Source: Candidatus Gallimonas caecicola (lineage in GTDB: Bacteria > Bacillota > Clostridia > Christensenellales > Borkfalkiaceae). From it: DNA of 12,031 bases. The stretch's first letter is position 1; each line of letters starts with the position of its first letter. This document shows positions 1 through 6,364 of the stretch, in pieces. The notes under the pieces are model-generated. The model made no database searches. It was not told the DNA's origin and was given only the letters and a program-made list of their open reading frames with translations. A program made the translations under genes and the position numbers. The stretch covers positions 1 through 12,031 of the forward strand of contig CAJFNH010000027.1 of NCBI GenBank assembly GCA_904394195.1. The letters run 5' to 3'.

Positions 1-28
1 TTATAGTTTGCGCGCGTATAAATTGCAA
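1..28 (-). promoter_or_regulatory. Partial leftward promoter at the window edge (TTGCAA, 17 bp, TATAA...)
   Basis: On the minus strand a TTGCAA -35 (bases 28-23) is followed after exactly 17 bp by TATAA at bases 5-1. The sixth base of the -10 lies outside the window. It would drive a leftward gene not visible here, just beyond the end of rmuC. The -35 and spacer match three other promoters in this window, which is the main reason to believe it. Confidence 0.5.
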
Positions 29-52
29 GCGTTTTCTCGTGGAAGAATTTTG

Positions 53-66
53 CCTGCTGCCGCAGG
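53..66 (-). terminator. Weak hairpin after rmuC, possible terminator
   Basis: A CCTGC/GCAGG stem with a 4-base loop starts about 10 nt past the rmuC stop. It is followed on the minus strand only by CAAAATTCTT, not a clean U run, so terminator function is doubtful. It sits between the rmuC stop and the next leftward promoter, where a terminator would be expected. Confidence 0.25.
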
Positions 67-76
67 GGAGGGCGCG

Positions 77-1222
77 CTATTCTTCGTCGGGCGGCAGAAC
101 GCCGCCCGTGCTGCGGAAGGAGTCCAGCTTCCTTCCGATGGTGCCCGTGCGCTTTTCGGCGCTCTCCACGGTGTCCTGCGCCTCCTGCAGCTTTTTTCTG
201 GTCTTTTCCAGAAGCTCGGCGAACTTTGCAAAGTCGGCGCGGAAGGAGTCGAGCATGATGCGCAGCTCGCCCGAGCGCTTTTCGATCGCCGCCGTGCGGA
301 AGCCCGTCTGTAGCGTGGAGAGCAGCGCCCCGAAGTTGGTGGGGCCTGCGGCGAGCACGCGCCTTGCGCGCAGCCAGTCGGAGAGCCCGTCCGTGCGCAC
401 GACCTCGGCATACAGACTCTCGCTGGGCAGGTACATGACGGCAAAATCGGTGGTGACGGGGGGAAGGATGTATTTTTTGGCGATGGACTCCGCCTGTGTC
501 TTGACGGCGCGCTCCAGATTTTTGCGGGCGCGCTCCTCGCCCTCCCGGTCCGCCCGTTCGGAGGCGGAAACCAGCCGTTCGAATTCCTCCACGGGGAACT
601 TGCTGTCCACGGGCAGGTACATTTCGCCGTCCCTGGCGGGCAGAACGATGGCAAAGTCGACCATGGAGTTGTCAAGGGGGTTGAGCCTGACGCTGCGGCG
701 GTACTGTTCGGGTGCGAGCATTTGCTCGAGCAGAGCGTCAAGCTGCGCCTCCCCCCAGGTGCCGCGCAGCTTGACGTTTGTAAACACGCGGCGGATATCG
801 GCGACGGAGGAGGAGAGCCCCTTCATCTCGCCCACGCTCTCGTACATCTTCTCCAGCCGTTCGGTGATGCGGGCAAAGGAGTCGGAGAGCTTGCCGTCGA
901 TGGAGGAGGTGAGTTTTTCGTCCACCGTCCTGCGGATGCGTTCCAGATTCTGCGCGTTGACGTCCACCACATATTTGAGATCCTCCGCCAGCCTGTTCTG
1001 GATGCTGACGAGGCGGCTCTCGGTGGTGCGGTCCACCCGCTCCAGCGTGCGGGCGTTGTAGTCGGCAAGTTTGCCCACGGAGTCCGTCTTTTCTTCCAGA
1101 CGGCGCAGGCTCTCGTGCGCGGCTGCGTCCCCCGTCCTGCGCTGCCTCACGAGCAGAAGAAGGAGCAGAACAAGGCAGACGGCGCACAGGATCGTGCATA
1201 CGATGATGAGGATCTCGGTCAT
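77..1222 (-). CDS. rmuC: DNA recombination protein RmuC
   Basis: The 381-residue product is RmuC, a predicted nuclease-fold protein whose loss in E. coli raises inversion between short inverted repeats; its biochemical role is not settled. Residues 4-25 form a single N-terminal membrane helix followed by a basic RQRR, so the rest should lie in the cytoplasm. Residues about 35-135 are heptad-rich and probably coiled coil. The RmuC core runs from about 152 to 318, with the recognisable stretches RGTWGEAQLDALLEQ, YLPVDSKFP, ILPPVTTDFAVMYLPSE and AGPTNFGALLSTLQTGFRTAAIEK. A second coiled coil covers about 325-365. It is shorter than the E. coli protein (about 475 residues), mainly in the tails. 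The start is firm: AAGGAG lies 5 nt upstream, inside the end of the CCA polymerase gene, and the ATG overlaps that gene's TGA as ATGA, implying translational coupling. Confidence 0.95.
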   Translation of the reverse strand: MTEILIIVCTILCAVCLVLLLLLLVRQRRTGDAAAHESLRRLEEKTDSVGKLADYNARTLERVDRTTESRLVSIQNRLAEDLKYVVDVNAQNLERIRRTVDEKLTSSIDGKLSDSFARITERLEKMYESVGEMKGLSSSVADIRRVFTNVKLRGTWGEAQLDALLEQMLAPEQYRRSVRLNPLDNSMVDFAIVLPARDGEMYLPVDSKFPVEEFERLVSASERADREGEERARKNLERAVKTQAESIAKKYILPPVTTDFAVMYLPSESLYAEVVRTDGLSDWLRARRVLAAGPTNFGALLSTLQTGFRTAAIEKRSGELRIMLDSFRADFAKFAELLEKTRKKLQEAQDTVESAEKRTGTIGRKLDSFRSTGGVLPPDEE

Positions 1223-2574
1223 TTGTTCTCCTTTATAAGGTTATCGGTATGTTTGAGCAGCTTCTCGCGCGTGTTGCGCGAGCCGTCCTGCACGCAGTAG
1301 AGCAGCAGTTCTTGCAGGATCTTTCCCACCCGTTCGCCGCGGATGCCGCGCGCCGTCAGGTCGGCGCCGTTCACGGCAAGTTCTTTCAGGCTGAAAGGCA
1401 CGCCCTCTGCACGCATTTTTTCAAGAACGTTCTGCCATTTTATGACCCCGGGCGCGGGGGAGACGTCGTCCTTGCAGGCGGAATAGTCCGCCTGGCGCAG
1501 CGCGAGCAGCGCGGGCAGGAGGTCGTAGTTTGCAAAGATGTCCCGCCGCACCTTGCTCTCTTTCATGCGCATGTCGAAGTCGCGCATGTGTAGCGCCACC
1601 AACCGCGCCGTCTGTGCGGTGAGCCGTTTGGGCGCCCGCAGGCGGGTGAGGATGTCCTGGGCAAGGCGCGCGCCCTCTTCGGGGTGGGCGTGAAAGTTGC
1701 CGTCGCGCAGCATGCACGCGGGCTTGCCCACGTCGTGCAGGAGCGCCGCCCAGCGGATGGAGGGGGGCGCGTAATACACGCAGCGCAGCGAATGTTCGAG
1801 CACGTCGTAGCGGTGAAAATCCGCCCGCTGCGCCATTCCTTCGCCTGCGGCGAGCTCGGGCATGATCTCGTCCAGCACGCCCGTCGTGCGCAGGATGTCC
1901 AGCCCGCGGTAGGGACCCCACGCGCCGCCCGCCCTTTCATCGGCGTGCAGCAGCTGCGCAAGTTCGGCATAGATGCGTTCGGGCGCAATGTCGCGGATGA
2001 GGGCGCGGTGTTCGTGCGCCCCCGCAAGGCACTCTTCGTCGGGGGCGAAGCCCGTCTGCGCGGCAAGGCGGGCAAGGCGGGCAAGGCGCAGCCCGTCCTC
2101 GCCGAACACCTTGCGGGCGGGGGCGACGGTGCGCAGCCTTTTTGCGCGGATATCGCCGATGCCGCCCAGCGGGTCGCAGAATTTTCGCGCGGCGATATCG
2201 TAGTAGACGGCGTTGGCGCAGAAGTCGCGGCGGCGCGCGTCGAGCGCGATGTCGTCGGTGAAGGCGATCTCGGCGGGGGTATGCACCCCGCGCACATATT
2301 TGTCCGAGCGGAAGCGGGTGAATTCGTACTCCGCGCCCTCGCCGTCGGTGAGCTGCACGGTGCCCGTGTTGCGGTAGACGGCGCGCACGGCAAAACCGCT
2401 CGCCCGCGCGGCGTCCTCCACGAGCTGTTCGGGCGCGGGGGAGCAGATGTCCCAGTCGGGGCGGGGGGAGAGTGCGCCGGCAAGAAAGTCGCGCACGCTC
2501 CCGCCCACCGCATACAGCGGATAGGGCAGCGCCGCGGCAAGGGCGCGCAGCGGCTGCGGGATGACGGTGATCAA
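1219..2574 (-). CDS. cca: CCA tRNA nucleotidyltransferase / poly(A) polymerase family protein with HD domain
   Basis: A 451-residue class II nucleotidyltransferase, probably adding or repairing the CCA end of tRNA. The head has GGSVRD at 24-29 and the metal-binding DWD at 40-42 (palm carboxylates). RRDFCANAVYYD at 115-126 and the EDGLRLARLARLAAQTGF helix at 159-176 are typical of the neck. ERIYAEL follows at 199-205. An HD phosphohydrolase domain is inserted after this, with H254, H261, HD at 280-281 and H329. Whether the enzyme adds CCA, only A, or only CC cannot be told from motifs by eye; with no other such gene visible, full CCA addition is the default guess. The start is TTG, supported by GGAG 7 nt upstream and by the short distance to GGSVRD. 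It is first in a two-gene operon with rmuC and is transcribed from the promoter at 2607-2635, with a leader of only about 25 nt. Confidence 0.92.
   Translation of the reverse strand: MITVIPQPLRALAAALPYPLYAVGGSVRDFLAGALSPRPDWDICSPAPEQLVEDAARASGFAVRAVYRNTGTVQLTDGEGAEYEFTRFRSDKYVRGVHTPAEIAFTDDIALDARRRDFCANAVYYDIAARKFCDPLGGIGDIRAKRLRTVAPARKVFGEDGLRLARLARLAAQTGFAPDEECLAGAHEHRALIRDIAPERIYAELAQLLHADERAGGAWGPYRGLDILRTTGVLDEIMPELAAGEGMAQRADFHRYDVLEHSLRCVYYAPPSIRWAALLHDVGKPACMLRDGNFHAHPEEGARLAQDILTRLRAPKRLTAQTARLVALHMRDFDMRMKESKVRRDIFANYDLLPALLALRQADYSACKDDVSPAPGVIKWQNVLEKMRAEGVPFSLKELAVNGADLTARGIRGERVGKILQELLLYCVQDGSRNTREKLLKHTDNLIKENK
2062..2088. repeat. Three exact 9-bp tandem copies of GGCAAGGCG inside cca
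   Basis: Bases 2062-2070, 2071-2079 and 2080-2088 are identical. On the coding strand each unit reads CGCCTTGCC, encoding Arg-Leu-Ala, and together they make the RLARLARLA part of the neck helix. Length matches the family pattern EDxLRxxRxxRFAA, so the repeat has not expanded the protein; the repetition arises from codon choice in a helical motif. Confidence 0.9.
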
Positions 2575-2606
2575 TTGGTGTCTCCGGGAAAAATTTTTCT
2601 GAAACG

Positions 2607-2635
2607 AGTATAACAGATTTGCAAAAAAATTGCAA
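2607..2635 (-). promoter_or_regulatory. Promoter of the cca-rmuC operon
   Basis: Read leftward, TTGCAA (2635-2630) is followed after 17 bp by TATACT (2612-2607). The start of transcription should be near 2600, giving a leader of about 25 nt before the TTG start codon. The -35 hexamer is palindromic and is also the -35 of the opposite dagK promoter. Confidence 0.75.
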
Positions 2636-2636
2636 T
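2618..2636. repeat. Two phased palindromes, TTTGCAAA and ATTGCAAT
   Basis: TTTGCAAA spans 2618-2625 and ATTGCAAT spans 2629-2636. Both are perfect 8-bp palindromes sharing the core TTGCAA, with centres 11 bp apart, about one helical turn. The right copy is the shared -35 of both divergent promoters and the left copy lies in the cca promoter spacer. They could be tandem sites for a dimeric regulator. Confidence 0.6.
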
Positions 2637-2658
2637 CCCGCGGGAAATATTGTATAAT
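2630..2658 (+). promoter_or_regulatory. Promoter of the dagK / PAS-SpoIIE operon
   Basis: TTGCAA (2630-2635), 17 bp, then a perfect TATAAT (2653-2658). Transcription should begin near 2665, leaving a leader of about 40 nt before the ATG at 2706. The spacer contains the palindrome TCCCGCGGGA at 2636-2645, a candidate operator between -35 and -10. Confidence 0.8.
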
Positions 2659-2705
2659 GTTTTCCGAAGGGTTTTTACGGGAGAGGGGGCTGCGGGAGAG
2701 CGGGT

Positions 2706-3569
2706 ATGTTCAACGTCATCGTCAACTGTCATGCGCGGCGTTATAAAAAGATCGTTGCGGAAACGGAAAAGCGCTTGCGTGCGCGCGGGATCGGATACCG
2801 CATATTTTATACCCAGCGCACGGGGGACGCGTGCAAGTATGCGCGCAGCCTCTCGCAGGCGGGCGGTCGAGAGTTCATCGTAGTGGGCGGCGACGGCACC
2901 CTCAACGAGGTGGTGAGCGGGCTTTCCGACCCCTCCGTCTGCACGCTGGGGCTCATTCCCGCGGGCACGGGCAACGATTTTGCCGCTGCTGTGAACATTC
3001 CCCGCGGCATACGCGCGCTTGGTCTCATCCTGGACGGCACGCCGCAGCCTGTCGACTATATCGAGTGCGGCACACGCAGGAGCATCAACATTGCGGGCAC
3101 GGGCATCGACGTGGAGATCCTGCGCCGCTGCGCCGCCATGAAACACGGCACCAATAAGGGCAAGTATTTCCGCAGCCTTGTGGCGACCCTGCTGCACTAC
3201 CGCGGGACAAAACTCACCGTGACCGCGGAGGGCGAAACAAAGGAGTATTTTGCGCTCATCGCTGCGGTCTGCAACGGAAAACAGCTGGGCGGCGGTATTC
3301 CGCTCTGCCCCGCGGCAAAGGCGGACGACGGGCAGCTCGAACTTGTCGTTGTGGAAAGTCCCAAGCGCAGTCAGCTTCTGCCGGAACTCATCCGTCTGAT
3401 GCGCGGCAAGCTTTTGGGACGGCCCATTACCCATCACATTCCCTGTTCGGCGGCAGTCATCTCCTCGCCCGACGGCAGCATTTTCGTCCAATATGACGGC
3501 GAGATCGAAGAAGCGCAGGCGCTCAATGCGCACCTGGTGAGCGGCAAACTCAAAATGTACCGAGGCTGA
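2706..3569 (+). CDS. Diacylglycerol kinase-family lipid kinase (YegS/BmrU type)
   Basis: A 287-residue protein of the DAGK catalytic family, which phosphorylates a lipid hydroxyl (diacylglycerol or a related lipid) with ATP at the inner face of the membrane. The signature GGDGTLNE is at 61-68 and AGTGNDF at 86-92. NIAGTGIDVEIL at 128-139 and NGKQLGGGIPLCPAAKADDGQLEL at 190-213 are typical of the C-terminal beta-sandwich half, and DGE at 264-266 is the conserved late acidic motif. Length is normal for the family (about 290-310). There is no membrane helix. GGGAG lies 7 nt before the ATG. It is first in an operon with the PAS-SpoIIE phosphatase 1 nt downstream. In Gram-positive bacteria DgkB/DagK recycles diacylglycerol from lipoteichoic acid synthesis; that role is possible here but the substrate cannot be read from the sequence. 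Confidence 0.93.
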   Translation: MFNVIVNCHARRYKKIVAETEKRLRARGIGYRIFYTQRTGDACKYARSLSQAGGREFIVVGGDGTLNEVVSGLSDPSVCTLGLIPAGTGNDFAAAVNIPRGIRALGLILDGTPQPVDYIECGTRRSINIAGTGIDVEILRRCAAMKHGTNKGKYFRSLVATLLHYRGTKLTVTAEGETKEYFALIAAVCNGKQLGGGIPLCPAAKADDGQLELVVVESPKRSQLLPELIRLMRGKLLGRPITHHIPCSAAVISSPDGSIFVQYDGEIEEAQALNAHLVSGKLKMYRG

Positions 3570-3570
3570 T

Positions 3571-4623
3571 ATGAATCTTTACCGGGAAGTGCTCGACAAT
3601 ATCCCCACGGCGGCGATCGTCGTGGACAAAAATATGAAGGTGCGCTATACCAACCGCGCCTTCCGCGAGTGCTTCCGCGCGGCAAGAAACAGGGGGACGC
3701 TCAAGGATGCGACGGGCTGCACGTCCGGAGAGGTGTGCGGCGAGGGGGTGCGGTGCGCCTATTGTCCCATGCGCTCTCTCTTTTCCGACGCGATGAAGAA
3801 CGGCGGTCGGGCGCTGCGCAAACTCATCATGCGCGGCGGGGAGGGGGATATCTCCTTCCGCATCCGCGTCACGCCCCTCGGAAAATACTATCTCGGCGTC
3901 GTGGACGACGCCTATGCCACGGAGATCGCGCGCGAGATGTACTCGGCGCAGGATATCCAGCAGCGGCTTCTGCCGCCCGCGCGCAGCGGAACGGGCGCAC
4001 ACTATTCCTTCATGTACATTCCCTGCCGCGAGATCGGCGGCGACCTGCCCGACGTGTACGAAGTGGGCGGCGAGACGATGGGCTTTCTTGCCGACGTCTC
4101 GGGCAAGGGCATCTCGGCGGGCATGCTCTCGGCTTTCGTCAAGGCGGGGCTGGATAAGAGCGAGCCTTCGCCCGCAAAGGCGCTGGGCGGACTGAACGCC
4201 AAGTTCCAGGAACTCAATCTGGACGAACGCTCCTATGTCACGGCGGCGGCGGTGCGTATCGACCGGGAACGCCGCGAGATCGTCTACAGCGTGGCGGGGC
4301 ACAATGCGCCCATGCTCTTAAAGAGCGCGCTCGGCATCGACGAGATCGTCATGAATTCGCCGCCCATTTCGGGCTGGATCCCCGATTTTACCTATTCGGA
4401 CAGGGCGATCGGCTATGGCAAGGGGGATATCCTCGTGCTGCTTACCGACGGCGTGACGGAGAGCCGCAACGCTGCGGGCGAGCAGTTCGGCATCGAGCGC
4501 GTGGAGGACGTGCTGCGCCGTTCGGAGAGCGCCGAGCGCTTCATCGAACGGCTCAAGGCGGCGCTCAAGGAATTTTGCGGGACGTTCGACGACGACCTGA
4601 CGGCGATCGCGTTCGACCTCTGA
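3571..4623 (+). CDS. PAS domain-SpoIIE (PP2C) serine/threonine phosphatase with four-Cys motif
   Basis: A 350-residue soluble signalling protein. Residues 1-115 look like a PAS sensor (DNIPTAAIVVDKNMKVRYTNRAF is a typical PAS start). A cysteine motif C50-x5-C56-x5-C62-x2-C65 sits within it. Residues 116-137 form a helical linker (AQDIQQRLLPP). The SpoIIE phosphatase domain covers about 145-350, with metal-binding aspartates in GGDLPD (156-161), ADVSGKG (174-180), TDGVTE (292-297) and DDLTAIA (341-347). Such phosphatases usually dephosphorylate an anti-sigma-factor antagonist (STAS) protein. No STAS or anti-sigma kinase gene is visible here, so the target is unknown. The ATG lies 1 nt after the dagK stop, so the two genes are co-transcribed and probably coupled. 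The cysteine motif could bind iron-sulfur or zinc, or sense redox; this is inference. Confidence 0.9.
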   Translation: MNLYREVLDNIPTAAIVVDKNMKVRYTNRAFRECFRAARNRGTLKDATGCTSGEVCGEGVRCAYCPMRSLFSDAMKNGGRALRKLIMRGGEGDISFRIRVTPLGKYYLGVVDDAYATEIAREMYSAQDIQQRLLPPARSGTGAHYSFMYIPCREIGGDLPDVYEVGGETMGFLADVSGKGISAGMLSAFVKAGLDKSEPSPAKALGGLNAKFQELNLDERSYVTAAAVRIDRERREIVYSVAGHNAPMLLKSALGIDEIVMNSPPISGWIPDFTYSDRAIGYGKGDILVLLTDGVTESRNAAGEQFGIERVEDVLRRSESAERFIERLKAALKEFCGTFDDDLTAIAFDL

Positions 4624-4655
4624 GCGCACACCGTCCGGAGGAGACTCCCGCAACG

Positions 4656-4732
4656 GAAAAATTCTCTATGTTTTTTTGCCATACTATTGACATTTTGGCA
4701 TAAGATGGCTATAATGAAATCAGAAAAATTCT
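4656..4732 (+). repeat. Direct repeat GAAAAATTCT flanking the small-protein promoter
   Basis: Identical 10-mers lie at 4656-4665 and 4723-4732, 67 bp apart start to start, one on each side of the consensus promoter at 4687-4715. The second is within CAGAAAAATTCTG, a short inverted repeat at the expected first bases of the transcript. They could be a pair of operator sites or chance AT-rich similarity. Confidence 0.4.
4687..4715 (+). promoter_or_regulatory. Fully consensus sigma-A promoter of the 74-residue membrane protein
   Basis: TTGACA (4687-4692), exactly 17 bp, TATAAT (4710-4715): both hexamers are perfect. The start of transcription should be about 4722, so the leader is near 26 nt. 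It begins with the small inverted repeat CAGAA-AAA-TTCTG, followed by AAGGAG (4734-4739) 8 nt before the ATG. Confidence 0.9.
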
Positions 4733-4747
4733 GAAGGAGAGTCTGAT

Positions 4748-4972
4748 ATGGCAAAGAGCAAGGGCGATTATTTCGGTCTCGGGCGGCTGGTCAGCATCAT
4801 TCTTGCGATCATCCCCATCACGTCGTGGATCCTGGGTTTCATTACCCGTTTTTCCGAGGGCAAGATCCTTGCAGGTATCCTGCGTATCATCCTCGGCTGG
4901 AACATCATCTGGATCCTTGATATCATCCTGATGATCCTCAGCGGAAGGATCCTGCGCATCATTCCCCTGTAA
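4748..4972 (+). CDS. Small two-helix membrane protein, function unknown
   Basis: A 74-residue hydrophobic protein with a basic N-terminus (MAKSKGDYF). The first predicted membrane helix is about 12-34, then a short polar loop (FSEGK, 36-40), then a second helix about 41-66 containing GWNIIWILDIILMIL, and a basic tail. There is no cleavable signal peptide. The second half resembles uncharacterised small clostridial proteins I recall, with a pattern like AGILRIxLGWNIIWIxDxxxMIxxG, but I cannot name a family. It is reminiscent of YqaE/Pmp3 proteins in size and topology only, without their motifs. It is a single-gene unit with a perfect promoter, a strong ribosome binding site (AAGGAG, 8 nt spacing) and a strong terminator, so it is a real and probably well-expressed gene. 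Confidence 0.88.
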   Translation: MAKSKGDYFGLGRLVSIILAIIPITSWILGFITRFSEGKILAGILRIILGWNIIWILDIILMILSGRILRIIPL

Positions 4973-4986
4973 ATCAGCAGAACAAC

Positions 4987-5020
4987 AAAAAATCCTGCGG
5001 CTTCGGCCGCAGGATTTTTT
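4987..5020. terminator. Bidirectional intrinsic terminator with UUCG tetraloop
   Basis: The 11-bp GC-rich stem 4991-5001 / 5006-5016 closes on a TTCG loop (5002-5005) and is extended by A and T runs on both sides (A from 4987, T to about 5021). It ends the small-protein transcript rightward and, read in reverse, the dehydrogenase-HAD-yfcE operon, whose last stop codon is at 5028. Confidence 0.95.
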
Positions 5021-5027
5021 TGACGTA

Positions 5028-5561
5028 TCACAGTTTTTCGCTTCGGAAGGGGGCGCCTGTCTCCACGTCCTTCCATGTGAGGACTTCGTCCTCCAGAACA
5101 AGGTAGGAATGGGGGGAGTTCTCTTTGGGGATGGAGACAGAGCCGCAGTTGACGTACAGAAAGTTTCCGCGTTGTTCGAAGGCGGGCACATGGAAGTGCC
5201 CGTTCACGAGCACGTCGCCCTTTTTCAGGCAGGCGTATTCGTTGTGTCCGTGCGTCAGGACAAGCGTCCTTTTGCCCACGGGCAGAAGGGCAAACGAAGC
5301 CGTGATCGGAAATTCCAGCACCATCGCGTCCACGTCCGAGTCGCAGTTGCCGCGCACGCAGAGAATGTCCTCCTTCATGGAGTTGAGGATGGCGGCTGTC
5401 TCCAGCGTGGAGTACTCCTCGGGCAGCGCGTTGCGCGCGCCGTGATAGAGGAGGTCGCCGAGCAGCAGAAGTTTCCCTCCGCCCTCCTCCCGATAGCGTT
5501 CCTTTAACAGGCGGCAGTAATATGCCGAGCCGTGGATGTCCGATGCAATGACGTATTTCAT
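5028..5561 (-). CDS. yfcE: YfcE family phosphodiesterase (metallophosphoesterase)
   Basis: The 177-residue product closely follows E. coli YfcE (184 residues), a manganese-dependent phosphodiesterase active on artificial bis-phosphate substrates and with no settled natural substrate. Metal ligands are visible in order: D8 and H10 (SDIHG), D36 (GDLLYHG), N72 (RGNCD), H104 and H106 (THGH), H122 and H124 (NGHFH). RNALPEEY at 43-50, GNCDSDVD at 71-78, FPITA at 84-88 and GSVSIPK at 140-146 match the YfcE subgroup rather than general MPP proteins. The ATG at 5561 is chosen because family proteins start just before SDIHG and because GAGGA lies 6 nt upstream; a longer frame extends upstream but its extra 61 residues are shadow of the HAD gene. 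The ATG overlaps the HAD stop by 4 bases (ATGA). It is last in its operon and ends 7 nt from the shared terminator. Confidence 0.95.
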   Translation of the reverse strand: MKYVIASDIHGSAYYCRLLKERYREEGGGKLLLLGDLLYHGARNALPEEYSTLETAAILNSMKEDILCVRGNCDSDVDAMVLEFPITASFALLPVGKRTLVLTHGHNEYACLKKGDVLVNGHFHVPAFEQRGNFLYVNCGSVSIPKENSPHSYLVLEDEVLTWKDVETGAPFRSEKL

Positions 5562-6364
5562 ATGGCTTCCTCGAGTTCCTTGATGATCTCTTTGAGTTTG
5601 ACGATCACCCCGCCCTCCGTATTGGCGGGGATGACGCGTCCGACCAGTTTTTTCAGGGGCGGGTAGGCGTTTTCGGGCACATAGGCGCGTCCGCATTCGC
5701 CCAGCATCTCGTAATCGTTCATGTGATCGCCGAAGGCGACGCACTCCTCTTTATCCAGCCCGAACGCTCTGCGGATAAAGCGGATCGCCTCGCCCTTGTT
5801 GGCGTCGGGGGCGGAGACGTCGCACCAGTCGTACCCGGAAAGGATGGTGCGCAGGTGGGGGAGCCTCTGTGGCAGCACCTTGATGCAGTTTTCCGCCGCG
5901 GCTACGGCGTCGTACACGGCGATCTTGCAGATGTCCTCTTTGCCGATGATCTCATCTAGATCCGGGACCTTTTTGCAGTTGGTGTAGGAGAGCATCGCAT
6001 ATTTGAAGAAGGGCATCTCGCTGTTTTCGATATAAGCGCAGTTCGCGCCGCTCAACAGGGGAAACAGGTCGGGCAGGGCGCGGATCTCATCCAGGGCGTC
6101 CTTCAGGTACCTATCGCGGATGGGCGTCATGTGCAGCGTCTTGCCCCGGTATTTTACCAGCGCGCCGTTTTCGCAAATGAACACCACGTCGTCCGCCACG
6201 GGGGCGAACAACTTGCGGATGTTGGCGTACTGGCGCCCGCTCGCGGGGGCGAACAGCACGCCCAGCGAGGTAAGTTTCCGGATGAGGGGAAAAATCTCTT
6301 CGGGCAGGCGGCGCTCGCCGTCCAGAAGCGTTCCGTCCAGATCGGATGCGATGAATTTTACCAT
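5558..6364 (-). CDS. Cof-type HAD-IIB family phosphatase
   Basis: A 268-residue haloacid dehalogenase-superfamily hydrolase, probably removing phosphate from a sugar phosphate or nucleotide cofactor. The nucleophile motif DLDGT is at 8-12, motif II serine in APASGR at 39-44 (S42), the motif III lysine in NKGEAI (K190), and motif IV GDHMND at 212-217. The cap between about 85 and 180 is the C2 type of Cof/YidA proteins. Length is normal. The start is uncertain. An upstream in-frame ATG at 6397 would add 11 residues, but homologues start with a few residues before DLDGT, favouring 6364. Neither ATG has well-placed purines: AGGAG (6418-6414) is 16 nt from 6397 and is better spaced for an out-of-frame ATG at 6408. 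Middle gene of the operon, 55 nt after the dehydrogenase gene and overlapping yfcE by 4 bases. Confidence 0.92.
   Translation of the reverse strand: MVKFIASDLDGTLLDGERRLPEEIFPLIRKLTSLGVLFAPASGRQYANIRKLFAPVADDVVFICENGALVKYRGKTLHMTPIRDRYLKDALDEIRALPDLFPLLSGANCAYIENSEMPFFKYAMLSYTNCKKVPDLDEIIGKEDICKIAVYDAVAAAENCIKVLPQRLPHLRTILSGYDWCDVSAPDANKGEAIRFIRRAFGLDKEECVAFGDHMNDYEMLGECGRAYVPENAYPPLKKLVGRVIPANTEGGVIVKLKEIIKELEEAI

Noticed and set aside
39..1061. 340-codon open frame on the plus strand opposite rmuC
   Set aside because: Ser/Arg-rich with no domain I recognise; it mirrors the RmuC codons in GC-rich DNA. RmuC motifs on the other strand are unmistakable.
1684..2613. 309-codon plus-strand frame opposite cca
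   Set aside because: Low-complexity Gly/Ala/Arg composition and no ribosome binding site, while the minus strand carries complete nucleotidyltransferase and HD motifs.
2571..3533. 320-codon minus-strand frame opposite the lipid kinase gene
   Set aside because: It runs through the divergent promoter region and has no recognisable motif; the plus strand encodes GGDGTLNE and AGTGNDF.
4631..4677. Terminator after the PAS-SpoIIE gene
   Set aside because: The stem GGAG-GAGA-CTCC is short and the T run at 4671-4677 is about 22 nt away, too far for an ordinary intrinsic terminator. Some read-through into the small-protein gene is possible.
5562..5744. 61-residue upstream extension of the YfcE frame
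   Set aside because: It is arginine-rich and lies entirely within the HAD gene; YfcE proteins begin a few residues before SDIHG, and GAGGA precedes the ATG at 5561.
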